Shown: positions 36,865 to 47,293, numbered from the stretch's first letter. The stretch is 63,304 nucleotides of DNA from Crocinitomicaceae bacterium (GCA_002723085.1 PBNK01000043.1:1-63304); one strand, 5' to 3'. Notes: generated by a model not told the origin, from the letters alone. Made by a program: numbers and translations.

Positions 36865-39800
36865 CTAAAACGTTGCATTTATACCAAAATTAAATGTCTT
36901 AGGTATTGTGTAATTGGCTAAATCAGCTTTTTGTACAAAGAGCCCCCAAGTACTTCCTAGTTCAGGATCTCTACCTGTATAATTAGTAATAGTAAAGTAA
37001 TTTTGTAAGGCTACATAAAACCTTAGTTTTTCAATTTTTGCTAACCTTGAAAATTTACTAGGAATTGTATAACCCAAAGAGATGTTTTTGAACCTTAAAA
37101 AAGACCCATTTTCAATGTAGGCATCCGAAGATCTAAAATAATTATTTTGGTAATCGCCACCAAGCTGTGCAATATTTGCATTTTGATTATCTGGAGACCA
37201 TGCATCAGTTAACATGTATGAAGCCATGTTTGTTGACTCATAACTAGTTTCTGTAAAAAGTTTAGCGGTATTGAAAATTTCATTTCCATGACTCCAATAC
37301 ATAAAAACACTCAAATCAAATCCTTTATACATAAAGTTACTGGTTAGACCCATCGTGAAATCAGGATAAGGAGATCCAATTACTACTTTATCTTCATCAT
37401 TAATTTTCCCATCTCCATTAATGTCTTTATATCTATAATCTCCAGCTCCAACTGTTGGGCCATAAGCCTGTTGAGAAACCCCATTGTCGTCAATGTAGGT
37501 TTGCGCATCAACTTCTTCTTGACTAGAAAATATTCCATCAACCTGAAGTCCATAAAATTGACCAACTTCATACCCAACTCTTGTGATGGTGTAATTTTCT
37601 TTTGCGCCAAATCCACCTGCTTGAATTTCTTGAAGTCCTTCAGATAGAGAAATGATTTTATTGGTTACCCTAGAAAAATTAGTTGAAATGGTATAATTAA
37701 ATTCACCTTCAAGTTTTTGGTATTTTAAATTAATGTCAAAACCTCGGTTCTGCATAGACCCAATGTTTACAGGAGCTGCACCACCAACCCCCCAAGCTGT
37801 GAGAATGGTGTTGTTGTTTAAAATCATATCTGTGGTATTTTTAATATAATATTCTGCTGTAAGCCATAATTTATTATCTAAAAACCCAACGTCTAATGCA
37901 ATATTAGTCATCCCAATGGTTTCCCAACGTAAAGAATCGTTTGGAAAAAAATCTACAGTAGACCCAGCAATTTCTTCAATAGTCCCATCAGGTCCAAAAA
38001 TTACTCGACTGTTGTTTATTGATGTTCTTCCATTGTATTGAAAATCTCCTGCAGCCTCACTGTTCCCAAGTTGTCCATATCCGCCTCTTAATTTGAGAAA
38101 GTTTATAAAGCTTAATGGCTCCAAAGATTTAAAAAAGTTTTCGTTATGAATTTTCCAACCTGCAGAAAAACCAGGAAAAATTCCAAATCTATAAGAAGAC
38201 CCAAACCTTGATGATCCATCCCTTCTTATTGTTGAAGTTAAAAAATATTTATCATCATATTCATAATTCAACCTTCCAAACACTGAGGCGTATCTTCTAT
38301 ACCAAAAAGAGTCACCTCCTTCATTATTAGCAAAGGATTGTGCTCCTGTTGAAGAAAGCAACATATTAGCTGGGACCTCATTGTTAACTGAGCCTCCTAA
38401 ATATGTTTTGCTAAAACTGAAGCTATATTGTTGCCAATCGTAAGCGGAAGTACCGCCAAGAAGCTCAATACTATGTTTGTTAAATGTTTTATTAAGCGCT
38501 ATAGTATTTTCCCAATTCCAAGAAAACCATCTTGTGTATCCTCTTCCAAGCCCATCAATATCATTTTTATCCGTAGCATCTATCCAAAAAACAGGATTAT
38601 AGTACCAGTAGTTATTGATAGAATAATCACAGCCTATTGTGCTTTTTAAGGTTAGCCATTCAAATGGAGTAATTTCTAAATAATTATTAGTAAGTATTTT
38701 ATCAGTCCAACCCATGCCATATTGACGACCATTTCTATAGAGCTGGGCCAAGGGGTTAGGAGTGTTTCCTCTAGGAGTATTGTTCCAGGCTAAAGAATCA
38801 TTAGGATCATATAAATAATGGTCTGTTGGCACCAATGACATTGTATCAGGCAATATATCGTAAGGTCTTGTAGGATCTATAGTTGGATCTAAACTCATAG
38901 CAGCTAAGAGCATATTATTATCAGGTAATGTTCCGTTAAAAGAAACTCCTTTTCCTCCATCTCTAACAATATTCATACTTGTTCCAGCTTTTACATATTT
39001 AGAAAAATCAAAATCTAAATTACTTCTAAAAGAGTACCTTTCGTAAAAGCTACTTGGTACTACCCCTTCTTCATTAAAGTAATCTAATGAAATGGCATAT
39101 TGAGAATTTTCAGATCCTCCGGAAACACCAACATGAGCATTATAAATGGCACCACCAGGAAACATTGCATCTTGCCAGTCGGTTCCAATTCCTCTGTAGG
39201 AATCAGGATCTTCAAATGTAGGGTTTGGTGAGTTTCCATTATTAATATCAATAATATTAATTGCATTAGCATATTGCTCAGCATCCATTACATCAATTTT
39301 TTTAATGAGAGATTGGGTTCCATAATAAGAATCAAAGGTTACTTTTGGTTTCCCTTTTTGACCTCTTTTGGTTGTAATAAGAATTACCCCTCCTGCAGCA
39401 CGAGCTCCGTATATAGATGCAGCCGATGCATCTTTTAAAATGTCAATGGATTCAATATCTTGAGGTGAAATAGCATTTACAGCAGCTCCATCCAATGGTA
39501 GGCCGTCAACAATATATAATACCGGAGAGCCATTAATAGAGCCTAAGCCTCTTATTCTTACCTCAGTATTACTTCCAGGAGAACCATTGCTATTAACTAC
39601 TTCAACTCCAGCAGCACGCCCTTGAAGAGCATCAGCTGCTCCAGCAACTGCGGTTTGTTGGATCTCTTTAGCAGTTACTTGAACTATTGAGCCGGTAACG
39701 TCTTCAGCTTCTTGAGTTCCATAACCCACAACAACAACTTCTTTTAAAATTTCATTTTTCATAATAACATCAATAAAATCTCTGTTATTAACTGGAATCT

Positions 39801-40038
39801 CTTGTTTTATGTACCCAACCATACTAATTATAAGTGTGTCATTTCTATCAGCTTTTAAGTAAAATTTACCTTCAATATCAGCAACTGTTCCTTCTTGGGA
39901 TCCCTTTATTAAAACCGTGGCAAAAGGAATACCAAGGTTGGTTCCCTCATCAGTAATTAACCCATTTATTTTAATATTTTGACCTAAAAAAGAAGAACAA
40001 AAAAGTATAAATAATGAAAGAAATAGCTGTTTTTTCAT
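36865..40038 (-). CDS. SusC/RagA-family TonB-linked outer-membrane transporter
   Basis: TonB-dependent glycan importer, 1057 residues. Signal peptide to about residue 20. It has a carboxypeptidase-like N-terminal extension (INGLITDEGTNLGIPFATVLIKG), then the SusC signature VVVGYGTQEAEDVTGSI and the plug with GAADALQGRAAGVEV and SIYGARAAGGVILITTKRG, and a 22-strand barrel ending with FNFGINATF. First gene of the polysaccharide utilisation locus. Upstream 97 bases separate it from a divergent hypothetical gene and hold the promoter; no sensor or sigma/anti-sigma pair is adjacent, so control is unknown. Confidence 0.95.
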   Translation of the reverse strand: MKKQLFLSLFILFCSSFLGQNIKINGLITDEGTNLGIPFATVLIKGSQEGTVADIEGKFYLKADRNDTLIISMVGYIKQEIPVNNRDFIDVIMKNEILKEVVVVGYGTQEAEDVTGSIVQVTAKEIQQTAVAGAADALQGRAAGVEVVNSNGSPGSNTEVRIRGLGSINGSPVLYIVDGLPLDGAAVNAISPQDIESIDILKDASAASIYGARAAGGVILITTKRGQKGKPKVTFDSYYGTQSLIKKIDVMDAEQYANAINIIDINNGNSPNPTFEDPDSYRGIGTDWQDAMFPGGAIYNAHVGVSGGSENSQYAISLDYFNEEGVVPSSFYERYSFRSNLDFDFSKYVKAGTSMNIVRDGGKGVSFNGTLPDNNMLLAAMSLDPTIDPTRPYDILPDTMSLVPTDHYLYDPNDSLAWNNTPRGNTPNPLAQLYRNGRQYGMGWTDKILTNNYLEITPFEWLTLKSTIGCDYSINNYWYYNPVFWIDATDKNDIDGLGRGYTRWFSWNWENTIALNKTFNKHSIELLGGTSAYDWQQYSFSFSKTYLGGSVNNEVPANMLLSSTGAQSFANNEGGDSFWYRRYASVFGRLNYEYDDKYFLTSTIRRDGSSRFGSSYRFGIFPGFSAGWKIHNENFFKSLEPLSFINFLKLRGGYGQLGNSEAAGDFQYNGRTSINNSRVIFGPDGTIEEIAGSTVDFFPNDSLRWETIGMTNIALDVGFLDNKLWLTAEYYIKNTTDMILNNNTILTAWGVGGAAPVNIGSMQNRGFDINLKYQKLEGEFNYTISTNFSRVTNKIISLSEGLQEIQAGGFGAKENYTITRVGYEVGQFYGLQVDGIFSSQEEVDAQTYIDDNGVSQQAYGPTVGAGDYRYKDINGDGKINDEDKVVIGSPYPDFTMGLTSNFMYKGFDLSVFMYWSHGNEIFNTAKLFTETSYESTNMASYMLTDAWSPDNQNANIAQLGGDYQNNYFRSSDAYIENGSFLRFKNISLGYTIPSKFSRLAKIEKLRFYVALQNYFTITNYTGRDPELGSTWGLFVQKADLANYTIPKTFNFGINATF

Positions 40039-40141
40039 AATTATTGTAGTTATAACACTAAGATAGAAAAATTTTAAAAAAAAAAATAAGTTGTTTAAAA
40101 ACTATTTAAATTTCGATTCTCAATGATTAAAATATATGATT

Positions 40142-41407
40142 ATGAAGTGTTTTAATAAACTGTTTTTATTTTGGCTAGTTATTTTTTTTCAAAACATTAA
40201 TGCTCAAACATTAATCAAGTTTGATGAAAACTCTATGAAGGTTGATGAATCCGTAGCCTCACAAGTTAAAAACATGTATAGTTCAGCTAAAAATAATTCA
40301 GAAATTCACTTAAGTTTTCTATCTAAAAAAGAGAAAAAAAAATTCAATCAAAAAACACAAATGAGGGTTAGTGGAATTAGATCTAATAAATTAATCCAAT
40401 TTCTAATAGATTCTCTAAATGTAGATCCAGTAAATATGGCTTTGCAAATAGACCCTTTTGAAGCAAAAGGAAAAACCAATAACGATATAGGTCGACCCGC
40501 TGTTGGGGTTTCTTGGACTCAAGCAAACTATAAAAACTTCACGTCAATTTCTGGAATTTATCATTTGTTAGTATTAAAATCAATTCACTTTATTGTTGCG
40601 GGAGAAATAAACGACTCGGTTAATGGAGTGATTAAAAGAAAAATTGAATGTGATAAAGCAAATTATATTTATGGAGATTACACCCATATATATATACCCC
40701 CAAATTCTTTAGACTGTGCTTGTGATGAAATTAATTTTGAATTAAAAGAGTTTTTCACCCCTTCTCAATTGTTATTATCTGGATTGACTACAACAAGTGC
40801 TGGAAAACCATTAATTACAGGTGGAATGATTCATGTAATGGCTTATTGTAATGGAAAAGAAGTACCTGTTGTTAAAGGAAAAAACATTGAAATTACTTTT
40901 ACTTCAATTGATCAATCTTTTAATCTTTTTTATGGAAAGGAACGAAATAAATTTATTGATTGGGAACAGGATAAAAAGGCTGATATTGACCTTATACCAT
41001 TTGAAATGGAAGATGAAATGGAAGGTGATGGTTCAAAAAGGCTTAAGTTATTAACTGATAGATTTGGCTGGATCAATTGCGATGCTTTTATAGAAGAAGG
41101 ACCAAGAACGGAATTAGAGGTAAACATTAAAAATTCTTCAAAAAAAATATATGCAAGATTAATTTTTAACGATATTAAATCTTTACTTCCAGGGTATTTT
41201 ACTGATGAAACTAAGGCTAAGGTGATGTTTAAAAATATTCCAGAAAACAAGAAAGCAAGTTTGTTTATTTATGAACTTATGGAAAACAATAAAATTAAGT
41301 GGGCAATTCAAGAAATAAAAACTGGAAGAGATAAAGAAATATATAACCTTAATTTCCAAACCACAAATTACCAAGAATTTAAAAAAGTTGCAGATAAAAT
41401 TTGGTAA
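40142..41407 (+). CDS. Secreted hypothetical protein
   Basis: Unknown. About 421 residues from the second ATG, chosen because it yields a cleaner signal peptide ending INAQ; an ATG at 40136 is also possible. The mature region has an N-terminal segment with repeated Ser/Lys/Glu (SAKNNSEIHLSFLSKKEKKK) that resembles an OmpA-like prefix (GIRSNKLIQFLIDSLNVDP), then an extracellular beta-type region with CDKANYIYGDYTH and DCACDEINFELKEF. Two cysteine pairs may form disulfides. It diverges from the SusC gene, but no function linking it to glycan uptake is visible. Confidence 0.75.
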   Translation: MKCFNKLFLFWLVIFFQNINAQTLIKFDENSMKVDESVASQVKNMYSSAKNNSEIHLSFLSKKEKKKFNQKTQMRVSGIRSNKLIQFLIDSLNVDPVNMALQIDPFEAKGKTNNDIGRPAVGVSWTQANYKNFTSISGIYHLLVLKSIHFIVAGEINDSVNGVIKRKIECDKANYIYGDYTHIYIPPNSLDCACDEINFELKEFFTPSQLLLSGLTTTSAGKPLITGGMIHVMAYCNGKEVPVVKGKNIEITFTSIDQSFNLFYGKERNKFIDWEQDKKADIDLIPFEMEDEMEGDGSKRLKLLTDRFGWINCDAFIEEGPRTELEVNIKNSSKKIYARLIFNDIKSLLPGYFTDETKAKVMFKNIPENKKASLFIYELMENNKIKWAIQEIKTGRDKEIYNLNFQTTNYQEFKKVADKIW

Positions 41408-41437
41408 TATGTTTTAAAGAAATACTACTTTTAACCC

Positions 41438-42337
41438 ATGAAACCAACACTTTTAATATTAGCTGCAGGAATGGGGAGTCGTTATGGTGGGCTAAAACAA
41501 ATTGATGGAATTGGACCAAATGAAGAACCTATTATTGAATATTCTATTTATGATGCTATAAAGGCTGGGTTTGGGAAAATTGTGTTTGTAATAAGAAAAG
41601 AATTTGACGAAGCTTTTAGGTCAAGATTTGATCAATTTTCAAGTAGAATTTCTATTGAATATGTTTATCAGCCCGTTAATGTTAAGGTTGATGGAATCAA
41701 TACAGTTGAAAGAACTAAACCTTGGGGAACATCTCATGCTGTTTTGGTAGCAAAAGATGTAATTAAAGAACCCTTTGCTGTAATTAACGCTGATGATTAT
41801 TATGGAGCAAATTCATTTAAGTTAATTTCTAATTTTTTAATGAATGAATGTTCGCCAACTAAAATGGCCATGATTGGCTATATTCTCTCTAATACCCTTT
41901 CAGATCATGGAACGGTAAACAGGGGGGTGTGTGAAGTAGACGAGAATAACTTTTTAATTGAAGTAAATGAGAGAGTAAAGTTAGCTAACCAAAATGGCAA
42001 AGTGATTTACAACATTGGTTCTGATGACCCAGTTGGTGAAGTTGCTGCTGACTCAAGCGTTTCTATGAATTATTGGGGTTTTCACCCTTCAATATTTTCT
42101 CACATTGAAGCTGGGCTTCATGAATTTATGGATAAAAACAATACTAATCCAACAGCTGAATATTATATCCCTGATGTGGTTACAGATATGATTGTTTCAG
42201 GAAAAATGAATGTGGAAGTAATTCCAACAAGTGATAACTGGTTTGGTGTTACCTATAAAGAGGACAAATCCATGGCGGTTGAAACCTTGAATAAGCACAT
42301 ACAAAATGGTGTTTATCCTAAAAACTTGTGGACTTAA
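41438..42337 (+). CDS. Sugar-phosphate nucleotidyltransferase-like protein
   Basis: Nucleotidyltransferase of the NTP_transferase fold, 299 residues. The N-terminal nucleotide-binding loop is LAAGMGSRYGGLKQ at residues 8-21, followed by the basic residues and the INADDYYG metal-binding Asp motif at about 118-125. It keeps the sugar-binding region GTSHAVLVAKDV and a C-terminal TSDNWFGVTYKEDK. It probably activates a sugar phosphate for polysaccharide or cell-envelope synthesis. The exact sugar is not visible. Short 30-base gap to the previous gene. Confidence 0.88.
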   Translation: MKPTLLILAAGMGSRYGGLKQIDGIGPNEEPIIEYSIYDAIKAGFGKIVFVIRKEFDEAFRSRFDQFSSRISIEYVYQPVNVKVDGINTVERTKPWGTSHAVLVAKDVIKEPFAVINADDYYGANSFKLISNFLMNECSPTKMAMIGYILSNTLSDHGTVNRGVCEVDENNFLIEVNERVKLANQNGKVIYNIGSDDPVGEVAADSSVSMNYWGFHPSIFSHIEAGLHEFMDKNNTNPTAEYYIPDVVTDMIVSGKMNVEVIPTSDNWFGVTYKEDKSMAVETLNKHIQNGVYPKNLWT

Positions 42338-42383
42338 AAAAATATTTAGGTTTTCTTAATTTTAGCATTAAATAAATGAGAAT

Positions 42384-42908
42384 ATGAAGAGTCAATCGAT
42401 GTTAATAATTTTTCTAACGTTATCATTGAATCTCTTTTCTCAAGATGTTAAATTTTTTAATCAAAGACCAGATAGAAATTTTTCTATTGGTCTTGGGGGT
42501 GATGGAGGGGTCATTTCTCTTCACCATGAAACACTCAAGGTAATATCTTATAATTTAATGATTGCAACTGAAATGGGTTTAGGAGCAACCCAAGACTTTT
42601 CAATTTCTGAGCCAAATCATTATTATTTGTCTTTACCTTTTAATCTATCTGTTTGTTTTGGAAAGAGAGTGCACTTGTTTGAAGCTGGTATTGGATCAAC
42701 CATTCATTTAAGAATAAATGATCCTTTTTATGAGTTTTGTGTTTATCCTATTATTGGCTACAGAATTCAGCCTGTTAAATCCAATAAGATGATGTTTAAA
42801 CTTTACACCTCTATTCCTTATAATTTGAATTTCGATAGTTATATAAAGCTAAAAAACTCAGATTTATACTTTCTGCCTATTGGAATAAGTATTGGAAAGA
42901 GTTTTTAA
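42384..42908 (+). CDS. Secreted outer-membrane-like hypothetical protein
   Basis: Signal peptide to about residue 19 (LNLFSQ), followed by about 155 residues of short beta-type alternations, for example FSIGLGGDGGVISLHHE and KRVHLFEAGIGSTIHLR, with a C-terminal FLPIGISIGKSF, a possible barrel strand end. The length of 174 is short for a full barrel (perhaps eight strands). Family unknown. The 3' end overlaps the stop of the convergent lipoprotein gene by four bases. Confidence 0.7.
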   Translation: MKSQSMLIIFLTLSLNLFSQDVKFFNQRPDRNFSIGLGGDGGVISLHHETLKVISYNLMIATEMGLGATQDFSISEPNHYYLSLPFNLSVCFGKRVHLFEAGIGSTIHLRINDPFYEFCVYPIIGYRIQPVKSNKMMFKLYTSIPYNLNFDSYIKLKNSDLYFLPIGISIGKSF

Positions 42909-43756
42909 TTTTTAGGCACAAAGTTTTCTAAAACTTCAATGTTTACAATGTTTATATTTTCACCACAATAATAAGGCGGGACACTATTGTAAAAGAGTTG
43001 ATAATCTGATTCGTAATGCCCAAATTGCTCTCCTGATTTCCCATATTTACCTACAATAGTTAGCTGTAAGTATTTACCTCTATATTTATCATGAGCTAAT
43101 TCAGCCATGTCCCAATCGTCACCTAAAACAGATAGCTCCACGCTATCTAATTCTTTACCATCATTACTGTAAAAAGCATAATCGTTAAAGTCTATATATT
43201 CACTAAGGTCTCCATAAGTTATGTTGTAGTCATTAAACCAAAAAATCAATTTTTTTGGAGCAGCTGAATATTCCATTACTTTTTTGGTTTCATTGAATTC
43301 AATAGTTTTTTCAGCTTCTGAATTATTTTCTGGGTTGTTGCTTATTGGATCTATGATTTTAGAAACCCCATCTTTAACCCCATTTTTAAATTCAACAATT
43401 TTCAACCTCACAATTAAAGAATCTGATAACATACCGTTTAAAAAATAGTAATCGGATGAGCTTTCTAAAACATAAGCTGTTCCGGAAAAAGGAATACTGT
43501 CTTTACTTAGAGATAAACAGTCCTCATTTTTTGATATTAACTCTGAAAAGTGAATAAAATTCGGCTTTAAGAAACTTGATAAATCTATTTTAGAAGGGTC
43601 TAGAATGGATTTATTATTTGAAGTATCAGCTTCATTTGAAATGTATTTTCCTTCGTTTGTACTTTCAGCATCATTTTTTGATGACAAGGAGGATAAATTA
43701 TTATTACAAGAATTTAATAATAAACCTGTTATTATAAAAAAGCAGAATTTTTTCAT
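42905..43756 (-). CDS. Predicted lipoprotein
   Basis: Start set at the ATG at 43756, which begins KKFCFFIITGLLLNSC, a full lipoprotein signal with Cys near residue 17; the open frame extends 31 codons upstream but that part is charged and would mask the signal. The 283-residue product has low-complexity Ser/Asn after the Cys, then a globular part with SGTAYVLESSSDYYFLNG and a MORN-like feel (LSDSLIVRLKIVEFKNGVKDG). No family recognised. Likely periplasmic or surface. Confidence 0.72.
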   Translation of the reverse strand: MKKFCFFIITGLLLNSCNNNLSSLSSKNDAESTNEGKYISNEADTSNNKSILDPSKIDLSSFLKPNFIHFSELISKNEDCLSLSKDSIPFSGTAYVLESSSDYYFLNGMLSDSLIVRLKIVEFKNGVKDGVSKIIDPISNNPENNSEAEKTIEFNETKKVMEYSAAPKKLIFWFNDYNITYGDLSEYIDFNDYAFYSNDGKELDSVELSVLGDDWDMAELAHDKYRGKYLQLTIVGKYGKSGEQFGHYESDYQLFYNSVPPYYCGENINIVNIEVLENFVPKN

Positions 43757-43926
43757 GAGTTCAATACCGCTATCAATTTTATCATAATCACGATCACGTA
43801 TAAGTTTGGTAATTTGAACATGAACTTTATTTAACTTCTCTTTTTTCATTTTTTTAGACCTACTTAAAGTAGCTAAAAATAATTAAAAACATTAACATTA
43901 TTTTATACTCAATGGTTAACATAAAA

Positions 43927-44451
43927 CTAATTTAGTTTAATAAAATCAATTTCTAGTTGGAAGTCTTCTTCCCTCTTATTTGAAATTAAAAAACCTATTT
44001 CTTCCAAAACAGCATTGCTAAATGAAGGCATATCTAACAACCTTCCTCTAAAAGTAGCTTTTAGCTCTTTAAAAGGAATTTCTATTGTTTGCCAAGTTTT
44101 ATTGGTTGAAAACTCACATTTGTATGAATGGTATTCATCCAGTTTAGATTTAACTCTAAATTGATAGTTCTTACCATCTCCTTTTATTCGAATTATAAAT
44201 TTATTGTAGTTGGAAACATTTGAGTTGCTAAATTGATGTCTTAATGATGCAAATCCTCCATTATTTTCTAAAGATACGCGTCCTGAAAAAATTCCGTTTC
44301 CATTTTTATCTACAACAATTTTACTTTTAGAAACACCTCCCATCACCACATCATCTACAATAAGCCACTGGCTTAAATTAGTATTTTTATCAAAATCAAA
44401 AATCATAAGCTGAGATATAAAGACATAGTATATTAAACAAATAAAACTCAC
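43927..44451 (-). CDS. CIA30/NDUFAF1-domain protein
   Basis: 174-residue protein with a CIA30-like carbohydrate-binding-type beta sandwich. Signature features are FDFDKNTNLSQWLIVDDVVMGGVSKS, GGFASLRHQF, YNKFIIRIKGDGKNYQFRVKS and WQTIEIPFKELKATFRGR. The family is named from mitochondrial complex I assembly, but bacterial members are of unclear role. An N-terminal hydrophobic segment (about residues 1-15) may be a signal. It is 5 bases downstream of the zinc metalloprotease and likely shares its transcript. Confidence 0.87.
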   Translation of the reverse strand: MSFICLIYYVFISQLMIFDFDKNTNLSQWLIVDDVVMGGVSKSKIVVDKNGNGIFSGRVSLENNGGFASLRHQFSNSNVSNYNKFIIRIKGDGKNYQFRVKSKLDEYHSYKCEFSTNKTWQTIEIPFKELKATFRGRLLDMPSFSNAVLEEIGFLISNKREEDFQLEIDFIKLN

Positions 44452-44456
44452 AGTAA

Positions 44457-46955
44457 TTAATTTGGGTTTAAAATTTTATCAATTCTGCTCACCATGTCTT
44501 TCAAATGATATTTTGAATTTTGATCTCTAAATCCAGGAGCTTTTTTAGTAATTAAACTTTTCAATTCCTCTAATTTAGCTCTACTTACAGATACAATATC
44601 TGAATGATTGATGTTTATTGGAGTTCTTTTTAATGAATATTTTTCCATTCCTTTTAACTCTGACTGATCTTTGTTAATCAAATAACCTAGTCTTTCTATA
44701 TATGCTTTTTGAAGATTCCGTCTAAAAGCATCTATTTTAGAATTGGTTTTCAGTTCGCTCCAAATTCCATTTTGCAAATCATTCATCACATCAATAAGCG
44801 TATAGGCTTCCGATTTGTTAATAGCTTCATTTTCTATCACTCTACCCAATCTTGAAAAGTCGAGTAATTTATTTAGATTTTTTGTTTGGGTTTTTCTGAT
44901 TCTTTCTAAAATGCCAGTAAATTCAATTTTGTTTGAAATTTCTTGATCTACCATCCATATTGGGGTTTTAAAAAGTTGTTGATTTAAAAAGGTTAAACAT
45001 TCTTTTTGGTAATTCTTATCAACATGGTTATAAACAGGGCCTAACTGGTCATGTGTTTTATAATTTTCATAAACACCACCAACATTTGCAATAACGTGCC
45101 CCATATACCTATTAAATTGATTAAAGACTTGTTCGTAAAGGTCTTCTAAGTCTTGAAAATTTTCACCTTCTTTAAATGTCCAATTTCTTAGCTGAGGAAC
45201 CATGTTTTTTAAATTTTCAATTCCATACAAGCTTGCTTTTATAGCGTCATTTCCAATGTCTTCAGTTTGTGAACTTGGGTCAATAGGGTTGCCAAATTGT
45301 TGACTTCCAAAACGGTAATTTGGATCATCCTGATGCTCTAAAATCCATTTATCTAAAATTGGCTTTTCCTCATTTGCATTTTTAGCTTCTAATATTGGAC
45401 GATACCCCCAACGAATAGAGTGCTTGTCATAAATTCCAATGTCAGGCATCAAGGTTACTCCTTTATCTTCAGGCTGTGCAACATAATTAAACCTTGCATA
45501 ATCCATAATTGAAGGTGCAGTGCCATGTTTTTTTGTAAAAGTTGCTGACCTTAGTGAATCTACAGGGTAAGCAGAACTGCTTCCCATGTTATGTGGCAAT
45601 CCTAAAGTGTGTCCCACTTCGTGAGCAGAAACAAACCTGATTAACCTCCCCATTATTTCGTCTCTAAATTCCGGAGACCTTGCCTCAGGATTAATATTGG
45701 CTGTTTGAACAAAAAACCAGTTTCTAAGCAACAACATCACATTATGGTACCAGTTGATATCAGCTTCTAATATTTCACCAGAACGTGGGTCACTTACATG
45801 GGGGCCATTGGCGTTTGGTATGGGGGAAGCCAAGTATCTTAATACTGAATATCTTACGTCTTCAGGGCTCCAATCAGGATCTTCTTCCATTGAAGGAGGG
45901 TCTTTTGCAACAATAGCATTTTTAAACCCTGCTTCTTCAAAAGCTACTTGCCAGTCTTCGATTCCCTGTTTTAAATATGGAATCCATTTTTTTGGAGTGG
46001 CTCTATCAATATAATAGACAATTTGTTTTTTGGGTTCTACAAGTTCTCCTTTTTTAAATTTTTCATAGTCTTCTTCTTTTACTTCTAATCTCCATCGGTC
46101 TAGGTATTTCACGGACTTAGTTTTTTGCACATTAAGGCCATAATCTGTTTGACTTCTAGCAAACCAGCCTACTCTTTGGTCAAAATATCTCCTTTTCATT
46201 TGGTTTTTCGGAAGAAGAACCATAGAATTATTCAATTCTAAACTTATTGACCCAACGCTTGAGTTTGAAGGCGGTTCGCTAGATTTATAAGTTTTCACAT
46301 GTCTAGATTCAATATTTAATGGGTAGCTTTTTATAGATTCGATATAACAACGAGATTTATCAATTCCAGTAATTTTGAATGTTTTTCTTCTGTAATTAGG
46401 GAACCCGATTGCCTTAATGTCTTCCTCAAAGAACTTATTAATTTGAATAACAGTTGAGTTAGAGTCTTTTCCAAACGCTTTAATATCAAAACTATATAAA
46501 ATAGGCTCAAAATTTGAATTAACAACTGCCTCATGAATTGGCAAGGAGTCAGCAGCCACAACTTGATGTGAAACCACCCTTAGTAAGACTTTTTTATTTT
46601 TCTTTTCCCATCTTAGAACTTGAGTATTTTGTTTTCCTCCCCCAAAGCCAATTCCACTGGCGGTCTTAGAAATTCTAGTAACCATTAGCATTTCTCTGTT
46701 AAATAGTGAATCGGGAATTTCGTAATAGAAATTGTCGCCAACTAGGTGAGTGGTAAACAACCCTAGATCAGAAACAGCTGTTTTTTTAATGATTTTTTCA
46801 TAGGCTTGAATACCTGTTTTGGAATTTTCAGGTTTTTTAATTTCATTTTTTTGTTTTGTTTTGTTTTTCTTTTTCTTTTTAGAAGTTTGCCCATAAACAG
46901 TTGGAAGTCCTGTTCCAATAAGAGCTATAAATAATGCTAAAACTAATTTTTTCAT
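44457..46955 (-). CDS. Secreted zinc-dependent metalloprotease (DUF5117/DUF5118 type)
   Basis: Secreted peptidase of 832 residues. Signal peptide to about residue 22 (TVYGQ), a Lys-rich linker, then regions recalling DUF5118 and DUF5117 (FYEIPDSLFNREMLMVTRIS). The zinc site is the extended HExxHxxGxxH in SAHEVGHTLGLPHNMGSS at about residues 440-458, followed by SIMDYARFNYVAQPED, a Met-turn. A C-terminal helical region (about 550-830) completes it. Substrate unknown. It is the lead gene of a short operon with the CIA30-domain gene. Confidence 0.93.
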   Translation of the reverse strand: MKKLVLALFIALIGTGLPTVYGQTSKKKKKNKTKQKNEIKKPENSKTGIQAYEKIIKKTAVSDLGLFTTHLVGDNFYYEIPDSLFNREMLMVTRISKTASGIGFGGGKQNTQVLRWEKKNKKVLLRVVSHQVVAADSLPIHEAVVNSNFEPILYSFDIKAFGKDSNSTVIQINKFFEEDIKAIGFPNYRRKTFKITGIDKSRCYIESIKSYPLNIESRHVKTYKSSEPPSNSSVGSISLELNNSMVLLPKNQMKRRYFDQRVGWFARSQTDYGLNVQKTKSVKYLDRWRLEVKEEDYEKFKKGELVEPKKQIVYYIDRATPKKWIPYLKQGIEDWQVAFEEAGFKNAIVAKDPPSMEEDPDWSPEDVRYSVLRYLASPIPNANGPHVSDPRSGEILEADINWYHNVMLLLRNWFFVQTANINPEARSPEFRDEIMGRLIRFVSAHEVGHTLGLPHNMGSSSAYPVDSLRSATFTKKHGTAPSIMDYARFNYVAQPEDKGVTLMPDIGIYDKHSIRWGYRPILEAKNANEEKPILDKWILEHQDDPNYRFGSQQFGNPIDPSSQTEDIGNDAIKASLYGIENLKNMVPQLRNWTFKEGENFQDLEDLYEQVFNQFNRYMGHVIANVGGVYENYKTHDQLGPVYNHVDKNYQKECLTFLNQQLFKTPIWMVDQEISNKIEFTGILERIRKTQTKNLNKLLDFSRLGRVIENEAINKSEAYTLIDVMNDLQNGIWSELKTNSKIDAFRRNLQKAYIERLGYLINKDQSELKGMEKYSLKRTPININHSDIVSVSRAKLEELKSLITKKAPGFRDQNSKYHLKDMVSRIDKILNPN

Positions 46956-47293
46956 TTTTTTGAATAATTCTACAAGAAAGATAAAATAAAAAAATCAATA
47001 GATATTATGTTGCGGAAGTGCTTTATATTTTTTCTTTTAGTATTGTTTAATCAATACTAAAACTTAGCATAATTAATTTTCTGGTGTTTTTAAATGATTT
47101 GATAGTTCATAATCAAATAAACAACCTAATTGTGTTCTTTTAAATCTAAATTTAAATATCCTTTTTATTTATTTTTTATATGATTATATATTTGTATTTT
47201 AACTTATTATTAATGTCCTTTTTTGTGTATACTTTGCTTTTTTTTATTAATGGTCATATTTAGTTTTACTTAAAATTTTAAAAACATAATGTC
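46956..47293. other. 338-base intergenic region with a 22-base inverted repeat
   Basis: Very AT-rich region between the divergent metalloprotease and barrel-like genes. It holds a perfect 8-bp inverted repeat (47038-47045 and 47052-47059; TAGTATTG, 6-base loop, CAATACTA) without a T run, so more like an operator than a terminator. It also holds an AAATATCCTTTTT element at 47154-47166 and a related TGTCCTTTTTT at about 47214. No credible coding frame seen. Confidence 0.5.

Noticed and set aside
43757-43849. Longer N terminus for the lipoprotein at 42905
   Set aside because: The additional 31 residues are charged and precede a complete lipoprotein signal, so the internal ATG is preferred.
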